Assembly: GCA_964467165.1 (NCBI GenBank)
Contig: CAYXOL010000024.1
Location: forward strand, 7,652-71,651
Reading direction: 5' to 3'
DNA: 64,000 bases
Source of the DNA: Clostridium_AD sp964467165
GTDB taxonomy: Bacteria > Bacillota > Clostridia > Clostridiales > Clostridiaceae
The notes under the pieces are model-generated. The model saw nothing but the letters and a program-made list of their open reading frames with translations. It made no database searches and was not told the origin of the DNA. The translations under genes were made by a program, and so were the position numbers. Shown in pieces: positions 45,064-54,222 of the stretch (positions are counted from its first letter, which is position 1; each line of letters begins with the position of its first letter).

Positions 45064-46683
45064 ATGGATATTAATAATCTTCCAGGAGTTGCTTATTTTT
45101 GTATGGAGTATGGGCTACATACAGATTTTAAAGCTTATGCAGGAGGTCTCGGAATACTTGCAGGTGACTATTTAAAAGGAGCGAAAGATTTAAATCTACC
45201 ACTTGTTGGAATAGGCCTAAAGTGGAAGCAAGGATATACTGAGCAACTTATAGATAAAAATGGAAAAGCCTATGATGCATACCATAATTATGAATATGAT
45301 TTCATGGAAGATACAGGTATAAAAGTAACTGTTAAGATAAGGAATTTAGATGTAGTGTGTAAGGTTTGGAGATTAGAAGAATTTGGGAATAATCCTCTGT
45401 ATCTTTTAGATACCGATATACCAGAAAACGGTGATACATGGATAACTGGACAGTTGTATGGCTGGTTTGGAGAAGAAAGAATTGCTCAAGAAATAGTACT
45501 AGGTATTGGTGGAGTAAAGGCTCTAAGAGCTTTGGATATTCCTATAGATGTGTATCATTTTAATGAAGGGCATGCAGCACTTGCCGCCACAGAACTTATA
45601 AAAGAAAAAATGCAATCAGGATTTAGTTTTGAGGAGGCTTGGAACAAAACTCGGGGCGAAGTAGTGTTTACAACTCATACGCCAATAGTTGAAGGCAATG
45701 AATCTCATGATATTTCCAAATTAGAGTATATGGGAGCATTTAATGGATTAACTAGGGAGCAAATGATTAGATTTGGTGGAGAACCATTTAATATGACTGT
45801 AGCTGGGCTTAGATTTTCAAGGATATCAAATGCTGTAGCGCAACTTCATATGGTAACTGCAAATAAAATGTGGAGAACTGTTTCTGGAAGATCTGAAATT
45901 ATTGGTATAACTAATGGAATACATAAGCCGACATGGGTAGATGATAGAATTACGGAGGCATACAAAAATAATGGAGACTTATGGAAAGCTCATTTAACTG
46001 TTAAAAAGGAATTAATAGGATTTATTAAAGAAAGAACAGGGGTAGAACTTGCTTCCGATAAGCTACTTATTGGATTTTCAAGAAGAGCTGCACCTTATAA
46101 AAGAAGTGACTTAATATTTACTGAGGAAGAAATTATATCGCCATTACTTAAAAGTGGAAAGGTTCAAATTGTATTCTCAGGAAAAGCTCATCCTCTTGAT
46201 GATACAGGTAAAAAAATAGTAGAGAAATTAGTAAGAATGATGAAGAAGTATCCAAATAGTGTAGTATTCTTGGAAAATTATGATATGACTATAGGAAGGA
46301 TGTTAACTAGAGGCTCAGATATTTGGTTAAATAATCCAAGAAGACCACTAGAAGCTAGTGGAACTTCAGGAATGAAAGCTGCAATGAATGGAGTACTTAA
46401 CTGTTCTATTCTAGATGGTTGGTGGCCAGAGGCTTGTAATGATGGGCTAAATGGATGGCAGTTTGGAGATGGCGTAGGTCTTGATGAACTGCCACCAGAA
46501 GAATTAGATAAACATGATACCCAGGCTCTTTATGATACATTAATAAATAGAGTTATGCCAACCTATTATGAGAATAGAGAAAAATGGATAGAAATGATGA
46601 AAGAAAGTATTAGAGCTACAAGCTACGAATTCTCAGTAGAGAGGATGCTTGATGAGTATTATAACAAGATGTATATAAAATAA
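45064..46683 (+). CDS. glgP: alpha-glucan phosphorylase (short GT35 type)
   Basis: 539 residues. Phosphorolysis of glycogen or maltodextrin to glucose-1-phosphate. Visible: YFCMEYGLHTDFKAYAGGLGILAGD at the N-terminus, the GFSRRAAPYKRSDLIF substrate loop, and the PLP-lysine region EASGTSGMKAAMNG (about 437). It is the shortened family variant, not the 800-residue classical enzyme. GGAGG before the ATG; own promoter with a cre site and a terminator, and no other glg genes nearby. Confidence 0.94.
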   Translation: MDINNLPGVAYFCMEYGLHTDFKAYAGGLGILAGDYLKGAKDLNLPLVGIGLKWKQGYTEQLIDKNGKAYDAYHNYEYDFMEDTGIKVTVKIRNLDVVCKVWRLEEFGNNPLYLLDTDIPENGDTWITGQLYGWFGEERIAQEIVLGIGGVKALRALDIPIDVYHFNEGHAALAATELIKEKMQSGFSFEEAWNKTRGEVVFTTHTPIVEGNESHDISKLEYMGAFNGLTREQMIRFGGEPFNMTVAGLRFSRISNAVAQLHMVTANKMWRTVSGRSEIIGITNGIHKPTWVDDRITEAYKNNGDLWKAHLTVKKELIGFIKERTGVELASDKLLIGFSRRAAPYKRSDLIFTEEEIISPLLKSGKVQIVFSGKAHPLDDTGKKIVEKLVRMMKKYPNSVVFLENYDMTIGRMLTRGSDIWLNNPRRPLEASGTSGMKAAMNGVLNCSILDGWWPEACNDGLNGWQFGDGVGLDELPPEELDKHDTQALYDTLINRVMPTYYENREKWIEMMKESIRATSYEFSVERMLDEYYNKMYIK

Positions 46684-46719
46684 CAAAAAAAGTCATGAGA
46701 AATCATGGCTTTTTTTGTT
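46684..46719 (+). terminator. terminator of glgP
   Basis: AAAAAAAGTCATGA, loop GAAA, TCATGGCTTTTTTT. Confidence 0.9.
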
Positions 46720-46815
46720 TATTATGAAAAATACTAGGATTTATATTTAAGGTGCGTTATTATAGAATTAGGTATAAATATAAAATAAAGAATTATAGCA
46801 ACAAGGGGGAGCAAC

Positions 46816-48189
46816 TTGGAGGGGAAAGAAATAATTACTGATACAAAGCAGGTACGTAAAAAGATTTATTCCATGATTTTACCTATAACTATTGAAAATA
46901 TTCTGCAGATGACAGCAGGATTTGTTTCCATGGCGATGATAGGGCGTATTAACGCTATCGCAATAGTATCTCTAGGACTAAGTGCAAGAATCACGCAAAT
47001 TATATGGGCGTTATTTAAGGGGGTAACAACAGGTGGGGTTGTATTTGTAGCACAAGCTTATGGGTCTGGGAATTCGAAAAAAGTTAAGCATGTTATTCAA
47101 CAAACACTATTATCTTCAATAATATTAGTTTTTATGTTCCAACAATTTGTATATTGGAAGGCACCATTATTACTGAAAATTTTTAATCCCAAACCAAACT
47201 TATTGGCTAATGCAGTAATATATTTAAAGATAGTATCCTGGGGTCTGCCTTTTATGGCCATAATGCTTGTGGTGGCAGGAGTGCTTCAAGCTACGGGGAA
47301 TGCTAAAACACCAATGAAGATAGCATTAATAATGAATTTAACTAATATCGTTTTTAGTTTTATACTTATATTTGGAAAGCTTGGCATGCCTGCCTTGGGA
47401 ATTAGAGGTGCTGCCATTGCAACAATAATAGCACAATTTACTGGCGCCATGCTTGGCATCTATGTGTTATTTAACAAATATGGAATATTATGCTCTATGC
47501 TTAATAGAAAATTCTTTATGCTAGACTTAATACAAATTAGTAAGGTATATAAAGTAGGAATGCCGACAGCTTTAGAATCAATATTTTGGCAATTGTCCGC
47601 TATAATTTTAACAAGAGTAATACTATCTTATGGCGAAGTGGCTATGGCATCTTACCAACTCGGACTTCAGGCTGAATCAATTTCTTTTATGCCAGCAATG
47701 GGATTTGGTGTTGCAGCCACGGCATTTATTGGTCAGGCGGTTGGAGCTAAAAATTCTATACTCGGGAAAAAGTATATGAAAGAACTGCTTAAAGGGTCAG
47801 CTATGCTTACTAGCGTAAGCGCTTTTATATTAATATTTTTTCCAACATCAGTTATGAGACTTCTTACTAATGATACGAAAATCATAGAAATGGGAGTTAT
47901 ATACTTAATAGTAATGGGACTTGTACAACTTCCTCAAAATATTGCAGGAGTTTTTAATGGAGCTTTAAGAGGGGCTGGATATACAAAGGTACCTATGATT
48001 GTAGCCGGTGTTGGAATTTGGGTAATAAGAATTCCTTTATCATTACTTTTAACATATAAATTTAATATGAGTATAAATGCTATATGGATAGTTATGGGCC
48101 TGGACTTAGTGGTGAGATTTATTTTGAGCATAAGTTTATATAAAACAAGAGATATTTATAATAATGAATTGGTTTTTGAAGATGCATAA
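46816..48189 (+). CDS. MATE-family multidrug/metabolite exporter
   Basis: 457 residues, about 12 membrane segments in two halves, with MATE motifs (MIGRINAIAIVSLGLSARI; GAAIATIIAQFTGAMLG; GFGVAATAFIGQAVGAKN). Sodium- or proton-coupled export. TTG start with GGGGGAG upstream; no alternative start precedes the first helix. The next gene follows 15 bases after its stop, so the two are probably co-transcribed. Confidence 0.93.
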   Translation: MEGKEIITDTKQVRKKIYSMILPITIENILQMTAGFVSMAMIGRINAIAIVSLGLSARITQIIWALFKGVTTGGVVFVAQAYGSGNSKKVKHVIQQTLLSSIILVFMFQQFVYWKAPLLLKIFNPKPNLLANAVIYLKIVSWGLPFMAIMLVVAGVLQATGNAKTPMKIALIMNLTNIVFSFILIFGKLGMPALGIRGAAIATIIAQFTGAMLGIYVLFNKYGILCSMLNRKFFMLDLIQISKVYKVGMPTALESIFWQLSAIILTRVILSYGEVAMASYQLGLQAESISFMPAMGFGVAATAFIGQAVGAKNSILGKKYMKELLKGSAMLTSVSAFILIFFPTSVMRLLTNDTKIIEMGVIYLIVMGLVQLPQNIAGVFNGALRGAGYTKVPMIVAGVGIWVIRIPLSLLLTYKFNMSINAIWIVMGLDLVVRFILSISLYKTRDIYNNELVFEDA

Positions 48190-48204
48190 AAGGAGATGGG
48201 TTTT

Positions 48205-49281
48205 ATGAGATTATTTGGTCCTACTCATGAAGATATATGGAGAATTCTAAGCAAGGATATAGAAGCTGAATTTGTTGTAAATGACTCGGTTTTTAAGAAG
48301 TATGAAGTTATAAAAAAATATGAGGATTGGATTATCATTTTAGATACTTGCAGTTCTAATGATAGAAATAAGTCAGTATTTACTAGAGTTCATTGCGTGT
48401 TTTCAAATAAACATGGTTTTAAATTTAAGTTGTTTGGAGAGTATTTCAACAACTATTTCCCTAATTTTTTTGATATGCAGGATATAAAGGTAAATTATGG
48501 TGATTTAAGTGAAAAGTTTGTGGTTAGAAGTAACAGTGAGGTAGCTATAAAAAAAATTTTAGAAAATAAGACTATTAGAGAATTAATAAATACTAAACCA
48601 GATATATTATTCGAAATAATAAATGAGCAATTAAGCGAATATACCACTAACACTGAAAGTACACTTAGTATTAAAATTCCTGGAATAATTAAAGATAATG
48701 AGATTCTAAAAGAGTTATTTGAATTAGTTGGAGATAGCCTTTTAGAGATTGAAAAAATAAGTAATGAGTTTGAAAATTTACAATTCAATAATTTTACTCA
48801 TTTTGATGTAATAAAAAATAGTGTTAAAAATAGCTTGCTTGAAAGTGTTCCATATAAAAATTTTAAGAAAGAGGTAATTAGTAATGTAAATAAAATTATA
48901 GATAAAACAAATCGTCACCACTCACATACAAAAGATGGAGTTAGTAATTCTAAATTAGAAAAGGCAAATGAAATTAATGAAATAACTTATACAGAAAATG
49001 GATGTAAAGAAATAGATAGTAAAATATTAGGTGATTCTAGGGAGGATAAGTTCTTCAGTTCATCAAATGTCAGTACTAGTATAACTGCACAAACTGACAG
49101 TGTTGATACAAATAATCAAAAGGTAGACCTAAACAGTTTGAGTATTGATAACAGTAATTTATGGATTGATAACAGTAACTTAAATATTGATACTAGTAAT
49201 TTGAAGGTTGACGATAGTTATTTAAAGATTGACGACAGTTATTTAAAAAAAGACAGTAGTTATTTAAAAACCAAAGAATGA
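48205..49281 (+). CDS. conserved protein of unknown function with C-terminal 7-residue repeats
   Basis: 358 residues, no signal or membrane segment. The N-terminal 125 residues (FGPTHEDIWRILSKDI, RVHCVFSNKHGFKFKLF, FFDMQDIKVNYGDLSEKFVVRSN) match a pattern I recall from uncharacterised bacterial proteins. A variable middle follows, then a tail of six 7-residue repeats of the form L-x-(I/V/K)-D-x-S-(N/Y) at 49138-49263. Start 48205 is preceded by AAGGAG; the ATG at 48196 is too close to it. Downstream of the MATE gene. No function assigned. Confidence 0.82.
   Translation: MRLFGPTHEDIWRILSKDIEAEFVVNDSVFKKYEVIKKYEDWIIILDTCSSNDRNKSVFTRVHCVFSNKHGFKFKLFGEYFNNYFPNFFDMQDIKVNYGDLSEKFVVRSNSEVAIKKILENKTIRELINTKPDILFEIINEQLSEYTTNTESTLSIKIPGIIKDNEILKELFELVGDSLLEIEKISNEFENLQFNNFTHFDVIKNSVKNSLLESVPYKNFKKEVISNVNKIIDKTNRHHSHTKDGVSNSKLEKANEINEITYTENGCKEIDSKILGDSREDKFFSSSNVSTSITAQTDSVDTNNQKVDLNSLSIDNSNLWIDNSNLNIDTSNLKVDDSYLKIDDSYLKKDSSYLKTKE
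49138..49263 (+). repeat. six 21-base tandem repeats inside the hypothetical gene
   Basis: Six consecutive 21-base units, each beginning TTA or TTG and containing GA(T/C)...AGT. They encode LSIDNSN, LWIDNSN, LNIDTSN, LKVDDSY, LKIDDSY and LKKDSSY. The units have diverged but kept length and frame. Confidence 0.88.
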
Positions 49282-49288
49282 AATTAAA

Positions 49289-49320
49289 AAAACACAACTT
49301 CAAATTTGAAGTTGTGTTTT
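49289..49320. terminator. bidirectional terminator between the repeat protein and ilvE
   Basis: Perfect 16-base palindromic arms, AAAACACAACTTCAAA / TTTGAAGTTGTGTTTT, between convergent genes. Confidence 0.9.
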
Positions 49321-49340
49321 AAAACTATTTTAGTATGGAC

Positions 49341-50369
49341 TTATTTTACTTCCACAATCCATCCTTCTGGAGATTCTACGTCTCCAAATTGGATACCATA
49401 AAGAGTATCATAAAGTTTTTTAGTAACGGGGCCTACTTCTGTTTCACTGTGGAAAACATGAAGATTGCCTTTATACTCGATACCACCAATAGGTGTTATT
49501 ACAGCAGCAGTTCCGCAGGCGCCTACTTCTGTAAATTCATCAAGATTATTTATTAGAACATCTCTTTCTTCTACTTCCATTTTCAAATATTCTTTTGCAA
49601 CTTGCAACAGAGAGTATTTAGTTATGCTAGGAAGTATTGAAGGTGAGTCTGGAGTTACAAATACATTATCTTTGGTAATTCCAAAGAAGTTTGCAGCACC
49701 GACTTCTTCAATTTTAGTATGAGTTTCAGGATCAAGGTAAATGCAGTCTGCAAATCCTTTTTCTACAGCCTGCGTATGAGCAAGAAGACTTGCAGCATAG
49801 TTACCGCCAACCTTTGCAGCACCTGTTCCATGAGGGGCAGCTCTGTCAAATTCTTCTGAAATTATAAAGTTTACTGGCGCCATTCCACCTTTAAAATAAG
49901 GACCTACTGGGCAACAGAATATGCTAAATAAAAATTCAGGAGCGGATCTTACTCCAAGATTATCTCCAATACCTATAACATAAGGTCTAAGATAAAGGGT
50001 GGCACCTGTTCCATAAGGCGGAACAAAGGCTTCATTGGCTTTTACAACTTGAATACATGCATCAATAAATTTCTCAATAGGTATTTCAGGCATAAGAATA
50101 CGTTTACAACTATTGCTAATTCGCTTAGCATTTTCATCAGGTCTGAACAGTTGAATTTTGCCACTCTTTGTACGATAAGCTTTTAATCCTTCAAAACACT
50201 GCTGTCCATAGTGAAGAGATGTTGATGCTTCGCTGATAGTGACTGTGTTATCTTCAACTAGTTTTCCGTCGTCCCAGTTTCCATCTTTCCATATTGAAAC
50301 ATAACGTAAGTCTGTCCTCATGTAAGTGAAACCTAATTTACTCCAATCGATGTTAACATTTGTGCTCAT
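49341..50369 (-). CDS. ilvE: branched-chain amino acid aminotransferase
   Basis: 342-residue fold type IV PLP enzyme of the BCAT2-like class: YGQQCFEGLKAYRTKSG, GATLYLRPYVIG, the PLP Lys in GAAKVGGNYAAS (about 187), and TPDSPSILPSITK. Transfers amino groups between Leu/Ile/Val and 2-oxoglutarate, both for synthesis and for Stickland-type oxidation. Upstream lie a 20-base inverted repeat (50400-50455) and a CodY-like box (50489-50503). Confidence 0.96.
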   Translation of the reverse strand: MSTNVNIDWSKLGFTYMRTDLRYVSIWKDGNWDDGKLVEDNTVTISEASTSLHYGQQCFEGLKAYRTKSGKIQLFRPDENAKRISNSCKRILMPEIPIEKFIDACIQVVKANEAFVPPYGTGATLYLRPYVIGIGDNLGVRSAPEFLFSIFCCPVGPYFKGGMAPVNFIISEEFDRAAPHGTGAAKVGGNYAASLLAHTQAVEKGFADCIYLDPETHTKIEEVGAANFFGITKDNVFVTPDSPSILPSITKYSLLQVAKEYLKMEVEERDVLINNLDEFTEVGACGTAAVITPIGGIEYKGNLHVFHSETEVGPVTKKLYDTLYGIQFGDVESPEGWIVEVK

Positions 50370-50399
50370 ATGAACCCCCTATTATGTAATTATTTATAA

Positions 50400-50455
50400 T
50401 AATAATATATGTTATAATACTATTATATTTTATATTATTATAACATATATTATTA
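50400..50455. promoter_or_regulatory. 20-base inverted repeat upstream of ilvE
   Basis: Arms 50400-50419 and 50436-50455 (core ATATATGTTATAAT / ATTATAACATATAT) are exact reverse complements over a 16-base loop, 31 bases before the ilvE start. TATAAT-like sequences occur on both strands, so it may be an operator or a leader hairpin. A CodY-like site AAAATTCAGAATATT (three mismatches) lies at 50489-50503. Confidence 0.5.
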
Positions 50456-50612
50456 GTATGTAATATTATTATCAGTATTTTAATAATTAAAATTCAGAAT
50501 ATTTTTAAAATGAACAAAAAGTTGCATTAATAAAATTTTTATTTATTAATGTAACTTTTAAATTTTTGATTAAATAATTAAATACATAACTTAACTATAT
50601 GAGCATGAGTCT

Positions 50613-50756
50613 CTAGCTTAATTCTTCGGGTCTATTTTTTTTAACTTGCAATTTATTATTATCCATATCATTTAAAGATTTAAAACTGGCAGTGTCCTCC
50701 ATGTTACTTATAGCTTCATTAACTTTTTTGTTTTTAGTTTTTTTATTTCTATTCAT
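50613..50756 (-). CDS. small basic/acidic protein, 47 residues, unknown
   Basis: ATG at 50756 with GGGAG 9 bases upstream, ending in TAG at 50613. The product begins MNRNKKTKNKKVNEAISN, has a central EDTASFKSLND and ends VKKNRPEELS: a Lys/Asn-rich start followed by acidic and polar residues, no membrane segment, likely disordered. Ribosome site, length and position in an otherwise gene-free 510-base gap support a real gene. No family recognised. Confidence 0.55.
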   Translation of the reverse strand: MNRNKKTKNKKVNEAISNMEDTASFKSLNDMDNNKLQVKKNRPEELS

Positions 50757-50883
50757 GAATTCTATCTCCCTTCATATTTTGAGCTATTATATTAATAGCA
50801 TAGCCATTTTTATTTGTATTATGTATATATAAAGAGGGACAGTTTATTCCATTTTGCAATTTTTATAATAGACGGAGTTACAA

Positions 50884-51522
50884 TTAAAATAATTTTTTGA
50901 AGCAGGTTTTGCACAGAACAGTTTTGCCTTTGTTGGCAGAAATGCAGTTGTCCTTTAATACAGGTTTTTCACATACTTCACATACGAATTTTGAAGAGCA
51001 ACTTTTAACTACCACAGGATTTGATTTATTCATTTTAGAACCTATTGTGTTTTTCTTATTTGAAGGTGGATCATAATCAATAGCTGGTTGAGATTCTTTT
51101 TTTTTGACTATTGCATAATTCATTGCATATGTACTTTCCCCGAAAAGTTCTAACTCGAATCTAGGATTTTCACTATCGTAAAATTCTTCAATAATAAGTC
51201 TTGTAACTTGAGCATCATTTACTATAAGACCGCTTTTTTCTATGCCATCAAAGATGCTTTTTGTTATATTGTTTGTATCCGGATGTCTTTTTATGCTTTT
51301 ATAATATACCTTTAAAACTGCAATAAGAGATTCTGTTAAAAAAATATTGGGATTTTGAATTCTACATTGATAGGCGATTTCTTCTTCATATAAAGCATAT
51401 CTATCATGGTACTTGCCTGAATTATAGGGCAAAATAGCTCTTCCATTCATGTTGAATAATTTAAAATTAGATTTTGAAATAGGTGAGCCTTTTATAATGA
51501 CTTTTGCGTAGGTACTTTTCAT
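50884..51522 (-). CDS. RusA-like endonuclease domain with C-terminal zinc ribbon
   Basis: 212 residues. Residues 5-130 match RusA Holliday-junction resolvases, with the diagnostic block HPDTNNITKSIFDGIEKSGLIVNDAQV (Asp metal ligands). Residues 176-212 form a Cys4-type zinc ribbon: CEVCEKPV and CKTCFKKLF. RusA proteins are usually about 120 residues and phage-borne; no phage genes surround this one. A chromosomal junction or flap nuclease with an added zinc module is likely; substrate unproven. Confidence 0.8.
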   Translation of the reverse strand: MKSTYAKVIIKGSPISKSNFKLFNMNGRAILPYNSGKYHDRYALYEEEIAYQCRIQNPNIFLTESLIAVLKVYYKSIKRHPDTNNITKSIFDGIEKSGLIVNDAQVTRLIIEEFYDSENPRFELELFGESTYAMNYAIVKKKESQPAIDYDPPSNKKNTIGSKMNKSNPVVVKSCSSKFVCEVCEKPVLKDNCISANKGKTVLCKTCFKKLF

Positions 51523-51718
51523 ATTTCCCCCCTAGGATCTACTTCCAATAGATGATAATTATTAGTATAAACTTAATTTTCTATGTTATAATCACATACA
51601 TAATTATAACATAAAGTATGCTCAGTTATATCATAGAAAAAGGCATATAAAAGTTTGAAATGCAAAAGGTAATAAAGTATAATTAATTAGTGCTATTAAA
51701 TTAAAGGTGGGTAAAACA

Positions 51719-52741
51719 ATGGAAAAGCAAATTAAAATACTTGCAATAGAATCGAGTTGTGATGAGACAGCAGCGGCAGTGGTAGTTAATGGACGCGAAA
51801 TTTTATCAAGTATTATTGCATCACAAATAGATATACATGAAAAATTTGGAGGCGTTGTTCCAGAAGTAGCCTCTAGAAAACATATAGAGGTAATAAGTGC
51901 TGTGGTTCAAGAGGCATTGGACGCGGCTAAAGTTACATTAGATGATATAGACGCCATAGGAGTAACTTATGGGCCGGGACTTGTAGGGGCATTATTGGTA
52001 GGGGTGCAATACGCTAAGGGGCTTGCATATGCAACTAGTAAACCCTTAGTTGGTGTTAATCATATAGAGGGTCACATAAGTGCTAATTTTATTCAATATA
52101 AGGAGCTAGAACCACCCTTCATATGTTTGGTAGCTTCAGGCGGACACACCTTTATAGTTTATATGAAGGACCATGGTGAATTTGAGGTTATGGGGCAAAC
52201 TAGAGATGATGCAGCAGGAGAAGCCTTTGATAAGGTGGCTCGTGCTATTGGACTTGGTTACCCAGGCGGGCCTAAAATAGATAAGATAGCAAAACAAGGA
52301 AATGCAGATGCTATAAAATTTCCAAGAGCTAATTTTCATGATAATAGTTTAGATTTTTCCTTTAGTGGAGTAAAATCCTCAGTGCTAAATTATCTAAATA
52401 AAATGAATATGAAAAATGAGGAGATTAATGTGCCAGATGTGGCAGCATCTTTTCAAAAGGCAGTGGTTAATGTTTTGGTGGATAATGCCTTAGAAGCTTG
52501 TGAGATAAAGGGTGTAGATAAGATAACAATAGCTGGTGGTGTAGCATCAAATTCTTGCCTTAGAGAAACTATGATAAAGAAAGGGCAAAAGAAAAATATA
52601 AAAGTTCTGTTTCCCGAAATGGTACTTTGCACTGACAATGCAGCTATGATAGGAAGCGCAGCTTACTTTGAATTGATTAAAGGAAGAGTTTCGGACTTAA
52701 AACTTAATGCCATACCAAACTTAAAACTTGGAGAGAGATAG
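51719..52741 (+). CDS. tsaD: TsaD, tRNA threonylcarbamoyl-adenosine transferase subunit
   Basis: 340 residues. LAIESSCDETAAAVV at the N-terminus, metal-binding HIEGHISA (His111-His115 region), CLVASGGHT and the C-terminal AGGVASN and CTDNAAMIG. Transfers threonylcarbamoyl to A37 of tRNA, with TsaB and TsaE encoded at 18703-19871. Start 51719 has AGGTGGG 8 bases upstream; the GTG at 51707 is inside that site. Confidence 0.96.
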   Translation: MEKQIKILAIESSCDETAAAVVVNGREILSSIIASQIDIHEKFGGVVPEVASRKHIEVISAVVQEALDAAKVTLDDIDAIGVTYGPGLVGALLVGVQYAKGLAYATSKPLVGVNHIEGHISANFIQYKELEPPFICLVASGGHTFIVYMKDHGEFEVMGQTRDDAAGEAFDKVARAIGLGYPGGPKIDKIAKQGNADAIKFPRANFHDNSLDFSFSGVKSSVLNYLNKMNMKNEEINVPDVAASFQKAVVNVLVDNALEACEIKGVDKITIAGGVASNSCLRETMIKKGQKKNIKVLFPEMVLCTDNAAMIGSAAYFELIKGRVSDLKLNAIPNLKLGER

Positions 52742-52745
52742 GATA

Positions 52746-53852
52746 TTATAAGCTAATATCCTTTTCTTTTAGTCTCCTATCAATGAATCTTTCAGCTAGT
52801 AGTATAACTATGGCCATGGTGGGTACTGCAAGGAACATACCAAGGATGCCAAAGGTTCCCCCACCTATTAGTATTGAAAGAATAATAAGCAGTGGACTTA
52901 AGCCAACAGATTTTCCAAGGATTTTTGGTCCTAAATATAATCCATCAAATTGTTGAAGAATAATAATAAACAAAAGTACCCAAAAGGCTTTTACAGGACT
53001 ATCAAGTAGGGTAATGAAAAAAGCGGGAATCATTCCAATTAATGGTCCAAAATAAGGTATCATATTTGTGACTCCTATTATTAAGCTTATAAGGACAACG
53101 TAAGGCATTTTTAAAATGCTAAGTCCCACAAAACATATGAACCCAATAATAACTGAGTCAATAAATTTGCCTATAACAAAGCCTGAAAAAATAAAATTTG
53201 CTTCTCTACTAAATTTTAGAAAACTATCAGCGTTTTCTTTTTTTAAGGTTGCGTAAATAAATCTTTTTATATTTAGAATCAAAGTTTCTTTATCCTTTAA
53301 AAGATAAAGTGAAACAACAAATCCTAGCAGAAACTTCATAAAAGAGGAAGTGAAGCCTACAGCTGTTAAAAAAGCGAAATTAATACCAGTATTTAAATAC
53401 CTACTTAAGTTAGACATAAATGTTGAGGTAGACTGTTCTACATATTTTGTTATACCATACTTGTCAAGCAATTGGACTTTATCTATGTTTTGGGTAATCC
53501 AAAGTTGCGTACTAGATATATAGCTAGGGGCTGAATCTGTTAATTCTTTAATGCTTGCGCCTATATTAGGAGTTATTATGGTGATACTAAAAAATGATAT
53601 ACCTAAAACACATACATAAATAATAAGCAGGGTTAAAGCACGCTTAGTATGAAATTTTTTTTCAATGCTAACCATTATAGGGTTTAATAAGTAGGCAATT
53701 CCCAAGGCCCATATAAAAGAACTTATATAGGAAATAAAAACACTAAGAGTAGTTGTAAGTGCTTCTATATCGTTTACAACTCTTAATAAAATAAATGATA
53801 ATAGAATAATAGGTATAAATTTTAAATACGGAATTTTTTTATCGCTAAACAA
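52746..53852 (-). CDS. AI-2E family permease
   Basis: 368 residues, about eight membrane segments, with the family blocks SFIWALGIAYLLNPI, the long soluble loop, and PYFGPLIGMIPAF / LDGLYLGPKILGKSVGLSPL-like regions (here FDGLYLGPKILG). Family members include exporters and a Na+/H+ antiporter; substrate unknown. TTG start with AAGGAAG upstream. Its stop is four bases from the tsaD stop on the other strand. Confidence 0.9.
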   Translation of the reverse strand: MFSDKKIPYLKFIPIILLSFILLRVVNDIEALTTTLSVFISYISSFIWALGIAYLLNPIMVSIEKKFHTKRALTLLIIYVCVLGISFFSITIITPNIGASIKELTDSAPSYISSTQLWITQNIDKVQLLDKYGITKYVEQSTSTFMSNLSRYLNTGINFAFLTAVGFTSSFMKFLLGFVVSLYLLKDKETLILNIKRFIYATLKKENADSFLKFSREANFIFSGFVIGKFIDSVIIGFICFVGLSILKMPYVVLISLIIGVTNMIPYFGPLIGMIPAFFITLLDSPVKAFWVLLFIIILQQFDGLYLGPKILGKSVGLSPLLIILSILIGGGTFGILGMFLAVPTMAIVILLAERFIDRRLKEKDISL

Positions 53853-54222
53853 GTTTATTCACTTCCTTAATCTATGATTATTTTTATGATATTATATTAA
53901 ATGATTATATCATAAATTATATATATAAGAGATAATTATAATAATTTTAAAGCTATTATAAGATTATGATGGTTATTTTTTTAGGGGCATTAGTAATTAT
54001 TAAATATATAAAAAATAAGTGGAGAAATTGACATAAAATGGTAGGGTTGCAAGGTGCTATTGATGTGAAAGATGAACTGATACAAATAAAATTGCAGTAA
54101 TTCGTATTTTTATATCAAAAGAAATTGTAAAGTTTTAAATACAATGGTACACTTTTCTTAAAGCTAATAACTATTAAGTAAGTATTAAAAGAGTGGCAAA
54201 TATTTTGGATAGGAGAAAGAAT

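Noticed and set aside
49138..49263. Pentapeptide-repeat domain
   Set aside because: The period is seven residues, not five, and the A(D/N)LXX pattern is absent.
51553..51567. Fur-box-like TGATAATTATTAGTA before tsaD
   Set aside because: Only 12 of 14 positions match in very A/T-rich DNA, and no iron gene is adjacent.
53968..54102. Two short ORFs (about 20 codons) upstream of the receiver-like gene
   Set aside because: No ribosome sites and no recognisable products.
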